From positions 1 to 9,062 of the forward strand of contig JAMOPD010000160.1 in assembly GCA_027064745.1 (NCBI GenBank): a DNA stretch of 9,062 nt, given 5' to 3'. Shown one piece after another: positions 1 to 6,266 of this stretch (within the stretch, counting starts at the first letter, position 1; each line of letters begins with the position of its first letter). This stretch comes from Thermococcaceae archaeon (GTDB lineage Archaea; Methanobacteriota_B; Thermococci; Thermococcales; Thermococcaceae). Below the pieces are notes generated by a model that saw only the letters and a list, made by a program, of their open reading frames with translations, was not told the DNA's origin and made no database searches. A program made the position numbers and the translations under genes.

Positions 1-213
1 ATGGGAAACAAAAGGTGGAGCAATATAAAGGAGTATCTAGAGTTCAAAGCGGGCAGGATAAACGACGCCAAGTTTTCCCTTCTTCTAAAGAACCTGGTGA
101 AGTACGGCTATCTCAATAAAAGTGCCGATGGATACTTTATCCCTGACCCGGTTGTTAAGGAAGTCATAAAAAAGACCAACTTACCCCCGGGTAAGTTCCT
201 TACCCCCGGGTAA
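1..213 (+). CDS. C-terminal end of an archaeal ATPase-like protein (5' truncated by the window)
   Basis: The frame is open from base 1 to a TAA at 211-213, and the window probably starts inside the gene. The visible 70 residues read like the winged-helix end of archaeal P-loop ATPases (the Arch_ATPase/DUF234 type common in Thermococcales): a GN-R-W-I-EYL helix at about 2-14, an L-LLKNLVKYGYL recognition-helix pattern at about 27-38, then a GYFIPDPVVKEVIKK strand and helix. No nucleotide-binding motif is visible because that part would lie upstream. The last ten or so residues (LPPGKFLTPG) are encoded by the tandem repeat at 181-234, which also supplies the stop codon, so the natural C-terminus has probably been altered. 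The gene converges on the deacetylase pseudogene. A free-standing 70-residue protein starting at ATG 1 cannot be excluded, since bases upstream are not shown. The family assignment is from memory of similar tails. Confidence 0.55.
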   Translation: MGNKRWSNIKEYLEFKAGRINDAKFSLLLKNLVKYGYLNKSADGYFIPDPVVKEVIKKTNLPPGKFLTPG

Positions 214-234
214 GTTCCTTACCCCCGGGTAAGC
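181..234. repeat. Three tandem 19-bp palindromic repeats
   Basis: The unit TTACCCCCGGGTAAGTTCC occurs at 181-199 and again at 200-218, identical both times. A third copy starts at 219 and keeps the palindromic core (TTACCCCCGGGTAAG) through 233. With flanking bases, each of the first two cores forms inverted arms AACTTACCC / GGGTAAGTT or slightly shorter around a 2-nt centre. The array sits exactly between two convergent genes: it encodes the last residues and stop of the ATPase-like frame, and it abuts the ancestral stop (234-236) of the deacetylase pseudogene. It may be a bidirectional termination or processing structure, a protein-binding array, or a small palindromic repeat element amplified by slippage. 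The sequence does not decide between these. Confidence 0.85.
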
Positions 235-1206
235 TACAGCTCCCACCACTCCGACCATATCTCCTTCACCCGCGCGACTGTTCTGAGGGCCTCGTAGGAA
301 GGGCTTAGGGAAACCTCGCGGAGCCCCTGATGAAGGCGGGCAATCCCCTGTCAAGGCCGACGGAGTAGCCACCCTCAAAAATCACCGCAAGCAGGTAGCG
401 CGATAGTGTAGAGCCGGCGTAGGCAAAGAAAAGTTCGCTAAGGCGAAGAGTAGTCAGGTTCTCGCCGAGGAAGCCGTCGAAACCAGCCGAGATAACAACT
501 AGCTTTAGCTTAAACTGGGCAAGAACCGGGAGGACAATGCGTAGATGAAGTCATCGTCTCCCGCGTAGTGGGGCATGGAGAGCTTGATTTTCGTCCCCTC
601 AGCATTTTTTCCGCCGACGTCGTGCTCGTAGCCACTCCAGGGAAAGACCTCACGCTCGTGGAGGTCTATGTGAACGACCTTATCGTCGTTCCAGAGTATC
701 TCTTGTGTCCCGTTACCGTGATGGGCGTCGAAGTCTATAACCAGAACCCTTCCGACTAACTCCTCGGCAATTTTAGCGGCGTAGGCCGCGTTGTTGAAGA
801 TGCAGAACCCGAGCGTCAACGCGTTAGAGGCCTTTCCTGCTTTTCCGGCGTGATGACCCGGTGGCCTGACGAGGGCAAGGGCTATCTCACCAGTTTCCAG
901 GGCAATTTCAACAGCCATTCAAGAGGCTCCAAAAGCGGTCAAAGCGGCCTCAAATGTGCCGGGTGACACGTAGGTATCCGGGTCGAGGTACGAGAAGGTT
1001 CTGCTCTCACGGATAAGCTCGACGTATTCCTTAGAGTGAACCTTCAGGAGCTCCTCTTCTGGAACGGGAACCGGCTCGATGGGCTTCCACAAGTTCAACC
1101 GCTGAAGGGCCTTCACGGCCCTTAACACTCTCTCGGGGTTCTCGGGATGGTAATCCTTTGGCCTGTGCTCGAGGAAGACGGAGGAATAGATAACGGAGAA
1201 GGCCAA
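234..1206 (-). pseudogene. Histone deacetylase / AcuC-type deacetylase family, decayed (1 stop, 2 frameshifts)
   Basis: Stitching three minus-strand frames gives an almost complete class-II-like deacetylase of about 320 residues. Family zinc and catalytic motifs all survive: RPPGHHAG, DFDAHHGNGT, SAGFDGF and FEGGYS. The lesions are: (1) an in-frame TGA at 919-921, followed directly by ATG; (2) a frameshift near 534-540, after DDDFIYAL, before the frame that resumes at VLPVLAQF and leading to an early TAA at 505-507 if uncorrected; (3) a frameshift near 321-326 inside a G-run (GGGG before CTCC), after which the frame reads LREVSLSPSYEALRTV and ends WSEWWEL-TAG at 234-236. The start is probably TTG at 1206 or a codon overlapping the TBP end; the N-terminus SVIYSSVFLEHRPKDYHPENPERV is typical of the family. 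Six bases separate it from the TBP stop, so it was probably the second gene of a TBP operon. Intact relatives deacetylate lysines, polyamines or small amides; the substrate here is unknown. Sequencing error is an alternative to true decay. Confidence 0.85.
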
Positions 1207-1212
1207 AAACCC

Positions 1213-1785
1213 TCACCACTCCTCCTCTTCCTCAATTAAACCGTATTTCTCAAGCTCCCTGAGGAGCTTTCTAACAGCCTCCCAAGCATCGTGCTCACTC
1301 TTTGCTCCGGAGCACACAATTTTACCTGAAGAGAACAGCAGAATAACAGCTCTGGGATCCTTCACACGGTATATAACACCCGGAAACTGCTCAGGCTCAT
1401 ACTCACAGTTCGGCAGGCTTAAAGCGACAGCATCGAGATTGAACTCCATTCCAATGTCACCACTAAAAACCATGTTCTGGATGTCTATCTGAGGAGCCCT
1501 AGCAAACTTTGCTCCGATTTTCTTAAGCATCTGAATGAGCTTTTGAACGGCTCTCTCTATGTCCTCAACGCTTTTTGCACCGGTAACAACAAGCTTCCCT
1601 GAACTGAATATCAGGAGGGCAACTTTTGGTTCATCAAAGCGGCATATTATCCCCGGAAATTCCTCAGGATTGTACTTTGAATTGGGGCATATCTCAATAA
1701 CTTTCTCAAGGTTTAATGATGTAAAAAGGTCAACAGAGGCAACGATATTCTCAATTCTGAGCTTTACCTTACTCATATCTACCAT
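1213..1785 (-). CDS. tbp: TATA-binding protein (TBP)
   Basis: The 190-residue product is the archaeal general transcription factor that binds and bends the TATA box and recruits TFB and RNA polymerase. Two direct repeats of the TBP saddle are clear: repeat 1 at about 7-90 and repeat 2 at about 98-180. Each has the FPG-(I/V)-I strand and the (I/L)FSSGK-(L/I)-V-GAKS strand. The DNA-intercalating phenylalanine pairs fall at F43/F60 and F134/F151. The C-terminus ends in an acidic EEEEEW tail like that of Thermococcales TBPs. The start ATG at 1785 has an excellent Shine-Dalgarno (GGAGGTG, 1792-1798) with 6 nt spacing. A TATA element at 1820-1827 would give a leader of only about 13 nt. It is divergent from the DUF356 gene and lies 6 bp upstream of the deacetylase pseudogene. 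The coding sequence is intact, as expected for an essential gene. Confidence 0.97.
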   Translation of the reverse strand: MVDMSKVKLRIENIVASVDLFTSLNLEKVIEICPNSKYNPEEFPGIICRFDEPKVALLIFSSGKLVVTGAKSVEDIERAVQKLIQMLKKIGAKFARAPQIDIQNMVFSGDIGMEFNLDAVALSLPNCEYEPEQFPGVIYRVKDPRAVILLFSSGKIVCSGAKSEHDAWEAVRKLLRELEKYGLIEEEEEW

Positions 1786-1805
1786 GTATTACACCTCCGG
1801 ATGGT

Positions 1806-1819
1806 GGGTTTAAAAACCC
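1806..1819. promoter_or_regulatory. 14-bp palindrome between the TBP TATA box and its start
   Basis: GGGTTT (1806-1811), two A bases, then AAACCC (1814-1819) make a perfect 6-bp inverted repeat. It lies immediately downstream of the TBP TATA box in the direction of TBP transcription, covering the space between TATA and the predicted start site near 1798. That is a classic place for a repressor operator in archaea. No known regulator is recognised, and the match may be chance in AT-rich promoter DNA. Confidence 0.4.
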
Positions 1820-1827
1820 TTTATAAA
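1820..1827 (-). promoter_or_regulatory. TATA box of the TBP gene
   Basis: TTTATAAA lies 35-42 bp upstream of the TBP ATG. With transcription starting about 25 bp downstream, the leader would begin close to 1798, just ahead of the GGAGGTG ribosome binding site, which fits short Thermococcales leaders. A second AT-rich stretch (TTTAAAAA on the minus strand near 1841-1848) is a weaker alternative. Confidence 0.6.
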
Positions 1828-1937
1828 CTATCACATTGAGTTTTTAAAGTTTAGCTTTAGCTTAGCATTAGTTGGCAATTTCTACAGTTCTGCCCTCTTT
1901 CAGGCATTCCAAGTTATCCTATTTGAGCATCAACATG

Positions 1938-1946
1938 CTTAAAAAC
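1938..1946 (+). promoter_or_regulatory. Possible TATA element of the DUF356 gene
   Basis: CTTAAAAAC lies about 34 bp (centre) upstream of the ATG at 1976, giving a predicted start near 1967 and a leader of about 9 nt that includes the GGTGA ribosome binding site (1967-1971). The element is a weak match to the archaeal consensus. The remaining divergent region (1828-1937) holds a TTAGCT-rich stretch near 1850-1868 and nothing else recognised. Confidence 0.4.
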
Positions 1947-1975
1947 AGGTACAAAGAGTCAGAGATGGTGAGACT

Positions 1976-2380
1976 ATGTTAAACACGATAGTTTTAGTAA
2001 GGACGGACAATTTCCAGAAAGCGAGCACAGCCTTAGCTGATCTCGTGAGATACGGACGGATGAACATAAGGGGAGATCCCCGGATAATACCACCTGCCCT
2101 TTCGGACTGGGCATTTGAGAAGATAAGCGGCGAGAAACCAAGAAAAAGATTTAAAGCTCATGTAGTTGCTCAGATAGACCTGCCCCCTTCAAAGGCCATA
2201 GGCAGGTTGATGGACATCCACCCTCCAGCCCACATACTCGTCATCCCACCTGACACTGAGGTGCATAGAGAACTCCTCAAGCTGTGGGGAAAATTTGAGA
2301 AGCTCAAAGGTTTCCATCCGCCAAAGAGAAGTAGAGCGGAGAAGCTGAGAAAGAAGAATGGAGGGGGAGAGGAGTTCTAA
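1976..2380 (+). CDS. DUF356-type conserved archaeal protein
   Basis: This 134-residue soluble protein matches my recollection of the euryarchaeal DUF356 family, whose function is unknown. It has a beta-strand start (NTIVLVRTDN), a helix with STALADLVRYG, the distinctive block GDPRIIPPALSDWA at about 33-46, and a second block QIDLPPSKAIGRLMDIHPPAHI-VIPP at about 67-91. The C-terminus is basic and charged (PKRSRAEKLRKK), which would suit binding to nucleic acid, though that is inference. There is no signal peptide or membrane segment. The ATG at 1976 is preceded by GGTGA at 1967-1971. The gene is divergent from TBP and converges with MBF1, its stop lying one base from the MBF1 stop. Its position between two information-processing genes hints at a role in gene expression but does not prove one. 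Confidence 0.75.
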   Translation: MLNTIVLVRTDNFQKASTALADLVRYGRMNIRGDPRIIPPALSDWAFEKISGEKPRKRFKAHVVAQIDLPPSKAIGRLMDIHPPAHILVIPPDTEVHRELLKLWGKFEKLKGFHPPKRSRAEKLRKKNGGGEEF

Positions 2381-2403
2381 TTTACTTCTTCTTCCTCTTC
2401 TTA
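2381..2403 (+). terminator. Pyrimidine-rich tract after the DUF356 gene
   Basis: Immediately after the DUF356 stop the plus strand runs through a T-rich tract (TTTACTTCTTCTTCC and on). Archaeal RNA polymerase terminates at T-rich stretches. The tract doubles as the complement of the lysine-rich C-terminal codons of MBF1, so the overlap may be incidental. Confidence 0.35.
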
Positions 2404-2921
2404 ACTCTGATGTTTGCTATATCACCAAGCGTGGGCTCGTAATCTCTGGGTATAGTGGCTTTTTCTCTTGGCAGTTCTTCCACTTTTTCCACCAGAATTA
2501 TCTTGAAATATCTCTCCAGCTTTCTGGCTTCTTTTATAGTGGGTTCACGATAGCCATGGGCAATTGCCCTCAAATCATTCATCGAAAGTCCAACTTCATG
2601 AGAAAGCTCCTCGTAGCTTTTTCCGCTCCTCTGAATTGCTCTCATAACCCTCTCTGCATAATCCTCAACAATCTCCTCTGTGTAGAGCGGTCTCTCTCTT
2701 CTGGGCTTTGGCTGTGGTTTTGGTCCTGGTCTTGAATATGTGCGCCGTCTTGGTTCTCTCCCTGTTGGCATGACGCTGAAGGTTCCCGGTTTCTTCCTGC
2801 CATATTTCCTGTAGCAGTTATCACAAACAAGCAGCTCAGCTCCTTCAATTCTTATTATATGCCCTGGTCCCCGTATTGTTGCACCGCAAATTTCACAAAT
2901 TTTGGGCTTTGCTTTTCCCAT
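2382..2921 (-). CDS. Archaeal multiprotein bridging factor 1 (aMBF1)
   Basis: The product is about 179 residues. The N-terminal zinc ribbon has C9-x2-C12 and C33-x2-C36. A Pro/Arg-rich linker spans about 43-78. A cro/C1-type helix-turn-helix follows at about 89-145 (ERVMRAIQRSGKSYEELSHE..GLSMNDLRAIAHGYREPT). The tail is very basic (KKRKKK). This zinc-ribbon plus HTH order is diagnostic of aMBF1 (TIGR00270 type). Work on other archaea showed that aMBF1 binds the 30S subunit through its HTH domain, so it may act in translation as well as transcription. I chose ATG 2921 over GTG 2930 because GGTGG at 2928-2932 is then a well-placed ribosome binding site. A TATA box at 2958-2965 gives a leader of about 15 nt. 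The gene is divergent from the GNAT gene and convergent with DUF356. Confidence 0.93.
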   Translation of the reverse strand: MGKAKPKICEICGATIRGPGHIIRIEGAELLVCDNCYRKYGRKKPGTFSVMPTGREPRRRTYSRPGPKPQPKPRRERPLYTEEIVEDYAERVMRAIQRSGKSYEELSHEVGLSMNDLRAIAHGYREPTIKEARKLERYFKIILVEKVEELPREKATIPRDYEPTLGDIANIRVKKRKKK

Positions 2922-2957
2922 AAAAACCACCTTCCTGAGCTTAAGTTTATGTTAGCT

Positions 2958-2965
2958 TTTATAAA
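2958..2965. promoter_or_regulatory. Symmetric TATA box, apparently shared by MBF1 (-) and GNAT (+)
   Basis: TTTATAAA is its own reverse complement. It is centred about 40 bp from the MBF1 ATG (2921) and about 29 bp from the GNAT ATG (2990). It is the only good TATA element in the 68-bp divergent gap. Minus-strand transcription would start near 2936. Plus-strand transcription would start near 2987-2990, which fits the lack of any ribosome binding site before the GNAT gene. Which side carries the stronger BRE is not clear by eye. Confidence 0.55.
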
Positions 2966-2989
2966 TCCATCCCTGCAAAATTTAGAACG

Positions 2990-3496
2990 ATGACGGAAGA
3001 AAGGGTAAGGATAGAGAAGCTTGAGAAACTCGATCAAGAAACCTTAGAGAGGCTCATAGAGATATACATGAGAGGCTATGAGGGCATGAGGGAGTATGGT
3101 GGAGAAGGGGAAGGCTATGCGAAGCGCTATCTAAGATGGTGCTGGAACAAAGCTAGAGATGGCTTTTTTGTTGCAAAGATTAATGATGAAATAGCCGGCT
3201 TTATTGTATGTGACAATGACTGGTTCAGCAAATACGAAGGCAGAACTGTCGGGGCGATTCATGAGTTCGTCGTTGACAAGAGATATCAAGGGCATGGAAT
3301 CGGTCATAAGCTCATGGAGAGAGGACTTGAGTACCTGAAGAACTATAATGATAGGGTTGAACTGTGGGTCGGAGAAAAGAACGAAGCAGCCATAAAGTTT
3401 TACAGGAGATATGGTTTCAAAAAAGTTGGCCAGAGTGGAATATGGGTCAGAATGGTGCGAAAGGAGGATAAGCGTAAAGAAAAAGAGAATAGATAA
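2990..3496 (+). CDS. GNAT family N-acetyltransferase, leaderless
   Basis: This 168-residue protein has the GNAT fold. A helical N-terminus with an acceptor-site-like stretch (EIYMRGYEGMREYGGEGEGYA) precedes the strand FFVAKINDEIAGFIV at about 59-73. Motif A is HEFVVDKRYQGHGIGHKLM at about 91-109, with the acetyl-CoA loop Q100-G-H-G-I-G105. Motif B is the N131-E-A-A-I-K-F-Y-R-R-Y-G-F143 block. It resembles RimI-like enzymes that acetylate protein N-termini or small amines, but the acceptor substrate cannot be read from sequence. The C-terminus is strongly charged (KEDKRKEKENR). There is no Shine-Dalgarno before ATG 2990, and a TATA box sits about 29 bp upstream, so the mRNA is predicted to be leaderless. 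The gene converges on the mevalonate operon. Confidence 0.88.
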   Translation: MTEERVRIEKLEKLDQETLERLIEIYMRGYEGMREYGGEGEGYAKRYLRWCWNKARDGFFVAKINDEIAGFIVCDNDWFSKYEGRTVGAIHEFVVDKRYQGHGIGHKLMERGLEYLKNYNDRVELWVGEKNEAAIKFYRRYGFKKVGQSGIWVRMVRKEDKRKEKENR

Positions 3497-3551
3497 AGTG
3501 AGGAAACAAAGACAAGCTGAAAGGTTAGGAAGGTCTAAGCTGTATCTCAAG

Positions 3552-3570
3552 TAAAAGAGAAACAAAAAAG
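3552..3570 (-). terminator. Oligo-T terminator of the mevalonate operon
   Basis: Just past the DUF35 stop, the minus strand reads CTTTTTTGTTTCTCTTTTA, a run of six T followed by further T clusters. This is the typical intrinsic terminator form in Thermococcales. The rest of the 77-bp convergent gap after the GNAT stop holds nothing else recognisable. Confidence 0.6.
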
Positions 3571-3573
3571 GCA

Positions 3574-3978
3574 TTACTTCACAGGTGGCCTGAATTTGTA
3601 TGCGTAGAGGATTATTCCGTCCTCGTCGAACTCCCGTATCTTCCTCGTTACCATCTCAACCTCCATGCCAAACTTTATCTCCTCAGGTGTAACATCTGTG
3701 AGCTGAGCCAGAACTACCGGCCCTTCTTCAAGCTCTATCAGCGCCAGCGGAAACGGTTTGTAATATTCAAAACCACTCGGTGGATTTCTAACTATCGTCC
3801 AGCTGAGGACCTTACCCTTTCCGCTGAACTGAAAGTCCTCTATGTTTCTGCTGCCACACACAGGACAGACAGACCTTTTGGGGAAGAAAACATGACCGTT
3901 CTCACATTTACCTCCGATGAGACGGTACTTTTCCTTAAAATGCCTCCAATACCGAGAGACTTGCATTGGCTTCCCCAT
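3574..3978 (-). CDS. DUF35 zinc-ribbon/OB-fold protein of the HMG-CoA synthase-thiolase complex
   Basis: The 134-residue product has the DUF35 layout: an N-terminal helix (SRYWRHFKEKYRLIGGKC), a rubredoxin-like zinc ribbon (C25, then C38-PV-C41), and an OB-fold from about 50 on (GKGKVLSWTIVRNPPSGFEYYKPFP, then ALIELEEG, VVLAQLTD, and a GMEVEMVTRKI strand). In methanogens the homologous protein bridges thiolase and HMG-CoA synthase and provides a shared CoA channel, so that acetoacetyl-CoA passes directly between enzymes; the same role is inferred here from the operon. Only three cysteines are present. The residue expected at the second ligand position is in CENGH, where H29 could substitute. 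The ATG at 3978 lies one base after the thiolase stop, with a GGAGG site inside the thiolase end, so translation is probably coupled. Confidence 0.93.
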   Translation of the reverse strand: MGKPMQVSRYWRHFKEKYRLIGGKCENGHVFFPKRSVCPVCGSRNIEDFQFSGKGKVLSWTIVRNPPSGFEYYKPFPLALIELEEGPVVLAQLTDVTPEEIKFGMEVEMVTRKIREFDEDGIILYAYKFRPPVK

Positions 3979-3979
3979 T

Positions 3980-5146
3980 TCAGACCCTCCTCAAAATTGT
4001 AATCGTTATGTTTGAACCTGTTCCACCTATGTTCTGGGTTAAAGCAACCTCTGCATCCGGCACCTGTATTCCATTGGGCGCTTCACCGCGAAGCTGGAGG
4101 GCCGCTTCACCCGCCTGATACATGCCGGTTGCTCCGACAGGGTGCCCTCTGGACTTCAATCCTCCCATCGTCTGAATCGGATAATCAGCATCGATTGCAA
4201 TCTGCCCTTCCTTTGCCAGCATAACCCCTTTCCCTTTTTCAGCTACACCTATTGCTTCAAGGCTGAGGGCGGCCATTATCGTGAATGCATCATGAATTTC
4301 AAAGAGGTCAATGTCCTTAACTGTTATCCCAGCCATTTTATAGGCTCTCTCAGAGGCAACCTTTGCTGCCTTTAGCGTCAGCAGGTCTTCCCTGTTTGCA
4401 AGGTTGATTGTATCGATTGCCCTTGAGAATCCTGCAACCTCAACCCACTTTTCCTTTGGAACTCCAAGCTCCTTCGCCTTCTCCTTTGTGGTGATTATCA
4501 CAGCTGCAGCGCCGTCACAGACAGGGGACGCATCGAAAAGTTTTATCGGGTCTGCTATGTACGGGCTTCTCATTACGGTATCAACTGTTATAGTCCTCTT
4601 AAACATGGCGTATGGATTTTTTGCTCCGTTTGCATGAGCATTAACGGCAAACAGGGCTAAATCCTCTTCAGTATAACCGTACCGTTGCATGTAATATCTC
4701 ATTATCAGGGCATTCAAAGCCACGAAGCTTGCTCCATGGAAGTGCTCGTATTCCGCATCTGCTGCATAGGCGAGATAGCGCGTCGCATCGCTCGGCCAAG
4801 CATCTGTCATCTTCTCAACGCCGACGACTGCGACCACATCTTCCAGTCCGCTCATAACAGCTTTAGCGCCTTCCTGAAGGGCCGCACCACCACTCGCGCA
4901 GGCGGCTTCGATTTTAACGGCGGGAATGTTTCCCAGACCTGCCCAGTCCGCTATTAAAGCTCCGAGATTTTCCTGCTCCACAAATGAACCTGAGATCATG
5001 TTCCCGACGTAAAGGGAATCAACCTTATCTACTCCAGCATCGTCCATTGCATTTAGGATAGCCTCCACAGCGAGCTCCCTAAGGGAAAGCCTCCAGTGTT
5101 CTCCTGCAGGGGTCATTCCAACACCAATTATAACCGGCCTCTCCAT
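3980..5146 (-). CDS. Acetoacetyl-CoA thiolase (archaeal mevalonate pathway)
   Basis: This thiolase of about 388 residues condenses two acetyl-CoA to acetoacetyl-CoA, the first step of isoprenoid synthesis. Visible catalytic features are the nucleophile Cys at about 83 (EAACASGGAA), the EIHDAF block at about 283-288 in place of the classical NEAF, and GHPVGATG with His at about 335. The C-terminal NIGGTGSN lacks the second cysteine of classical biosynthetic thiolases. Both changes are usual in the archaeal/SCP2-like thiolases that work with HMG-CoA synthase. ATG 5146 is preferred to GTG 5155 or ATG 5152 because GAGGTGA (5152-5158), which overlaps the HMG-CoA synthase stop, then has 5 nt spacing. 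It lies 10 nt after HMG-CoA synthase and 1 nt before DUF35, in one transcription unit. Thiolases of this type run thermodynamically uphill and need the coupled synthase. Confidence 0.94.
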   Translation of the reverse strand: MERPVIIGVGMTPAGEHWRLSLRELAVEAILNAMDDAGVDKVDSLYVGNMISGSFVEQENLGALIADWAGLGNIPAVKIEAACASGGAALQEGAKAVMSGLEDVVAVVGVEKMTDAWPSDATRYLAYAADAEYEHFHGASFVALNALIMRYYMQRYGYTEEDLALFAVNAHANGAKNPYAMFKRTITVDTVMRSPYIADPIKLFDASPVCDGAAAVIITTKEKAKELGVPKEKWVEVAGFSRAIDTINLANREDLLTLKAAKVASERAYKMAGITVKDIDLFEIHDAFTIMAALSLEAIGVAEKGKGVMLAKEGQIAIDADYPIQTMGGLKSRGHPVGATGMYQAGEAALQLRGEAPNGIQVPDAEVALTQNIGGTGSNITITILRRV

Positions 5147-5156
5147 TTTCATCACC

Positions 5157-6209
5157 TCAGATTATGTACTTCCTTCTGGCTTTTGCATAGAGTGCATAGT
5201 CGATGTATTTCTTCTTGCTGACGTAGTCCATCGTTTTCGGTGCTAGATCTCTCTTCTCCTCTATGGCGTCCTGCACGACGATGCTGAAGGCGTCGCTTCC
5301 CGCACCAGAACCGAAGGAAACCCACAGAATTCTGTCGCCCGGTTTTGCCACGTCGAGGACTGCACTTATTCCAATGAGAGTTGCACCACTGTATGTGTTT
5401 CCTATGAGGTCGCTGAGCAGTCCTGGGAGGATTTTTTCCTTCGGAATTCCAAGGATTTTGCCTACTGTTAATGGGAACTTAACATTGGGCTGGTGGAACA
5501 CTGCATAGTCAAAGTCGCTTGGAGAATAGCCGAGCTCTTCTATCAGCCCTTTGGCAGCACTTATAATCTGGTGGAAGTAAGCTGGTTCGCCTGTGAATCT
5601 GTTCCCATGCCTTGGGTAGTGCTCATGCTGTCTCCTCCAGAAGTCGGGTGTATCTGTAACATAGGAGTAGCTTCCCTCAAAATAAGCTAAGGTTTCACTG
5701 CTCTTCTCACCAATGATGTAGGCAGCTCCACCCGCTGCTGCCGTGAATTCCAGATGGTCACCGGGTCTCCCCTGTGATGTGTCGGCACCTATGCCCATTG
5801 CATATTCAGCCATTCCTGAACCCACAAAGCCTATAGCAGCTTGCAAAGCTTCAGTTCCGGCTTTACATGCAAACTCAAAATCCGCTGCATTTAACTCTGG
5901 AGTTGCACCGATAGCCTCGGCTATGACAGTCGCGGAAGGCTTAACTGCATAAGGCTTTGACTCTGTTCCGAACCAGAGCGCCCTTATAAGCTTAGGATCA
6001 ATCCGCGCCCTCTTAAGGGCATTTCTTGCTGCCTCAATTCCAATCGTTATTGCATCTTCATCCAGACCAGGGACTGACTTTTCCTTGATGGGAAAGCTCG
6101 AAACACCCCATACTCTTCCTATCTCCTCGTTCTTAATCCTGTACATCGGGACATATGCCCCGTAGCCAACGATACCGACATCTTTAATCGGTTTCAGCAG
6201 TTTTCCCAT
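5157..6209 (-). CDS. Hydroxymethylglutaryl-CoA synthase (archaeal type)
   Basis: This 350-residue synthase condenses acetoacetyl-CoA with acetyl-CoA to HMG-CoA, the precursor of mevalonate and the isoprenoid chains of archaeal lipids. The expected triad is present: Glu at about 83 (FGTESKP), Cys at about 115 (EFACKAG) and His at about 239 (VFHQPN). Other family marks are [10 protein letters not shown] at the N-terminus, the [19 protein letters not shown] loop at about 145-163, the GNTYSGATL block and the [11 protein letters not shown] end motif. The length fits archaeal members, which are shorter than eukaryotic ones. ATG 6209 is chosen over ATG 6215, 6224 because AGGTGA (6215-6220) then sits 5 nt upstream and the protein begins [19 protein letters not shown] as usual. 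It heads the operon, with a strong BRE/TATA at about 6267-6283 and a leader of roughly 35 nt. Confidence 0.95.
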   Translation of the reverse strand: MGKLLKPIKDVGIVGYGAYVPMYRIKNEEIGRVWGVSSFPIKEKSVPGLDEDAITIGIEAARNALKRARIDPKLIRALWFGTESKPYAVKPSATVIAEAIGATPELNAADFEFACKAGTEALQAAIGFVGSGMAEYAMGIGADTSQGRPGDHLEFTAAAGGAAYIIGEKSSETLAYFEGSYSYVTDTPDFWRRQHEHYPRHGNRFTGEPAYFHQIISAAKGLIEELGYSPSDFDYAVFHQPNVKFPLTVGKILGIPKEKILPGLLSDLIGNTYSGATLIGISAVLDVAKPGDRILWVSFGSGAGSDAFSIVVQDAIEEKRDLAPKTMDYVSKKKYIDYALYAKARRKYII

Positions 6210-6266
6210 GGGCATCACCTGCATAAAGGTTGAGCTTTAAACGTTCTTTAGTGTTAAATCCTCTCA

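Noticed and set aside
181..234. CRISPR-like array
   Set aside because: The units are directly adjacent with essentially no spacers, and 19 bp is too short for a CRISPR repeat.
181..378. Minus-strand open frame of about 65 codons
   Set aside because: It is an out-of-frame reading of the deacetylase 3' end and the palindromic repeat; the protein looks like no family and is Pro/Gly-rich by composition only.
919..921. TGA read as selenocysteine
   Set aside because: The position is not a catalytic cysteine site, and Thermococcales are not known to use selenocysteine; two later frameshifts point to decay.
1031..1219. Minus-strand open frame overlapping the TBP end
   Set aside because: It is a +1/+2 shadow of the deacetylase N-terminus; the real frame shows the family motif HPENPERV.
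2358..2735. Plus-strand open frame opposite MBF1
   Set aside because: It is the antisense shadow of MBF1, which has clear zinc-ribbon and HTH motifs.
3131..3574. Minus-strand open frame opposite the GNAT gene
   Set aside because: It overlaps the whole GNAT catalytic domain on the other strand and has no promoter or ribosome binding site of its own.
5149..5155. GTGATGA as the C box of a C/D guide RNA
   Set aside because: It is the ribosome-binding/start region of the thiolase gene, and no D box follows at a suitable distance.
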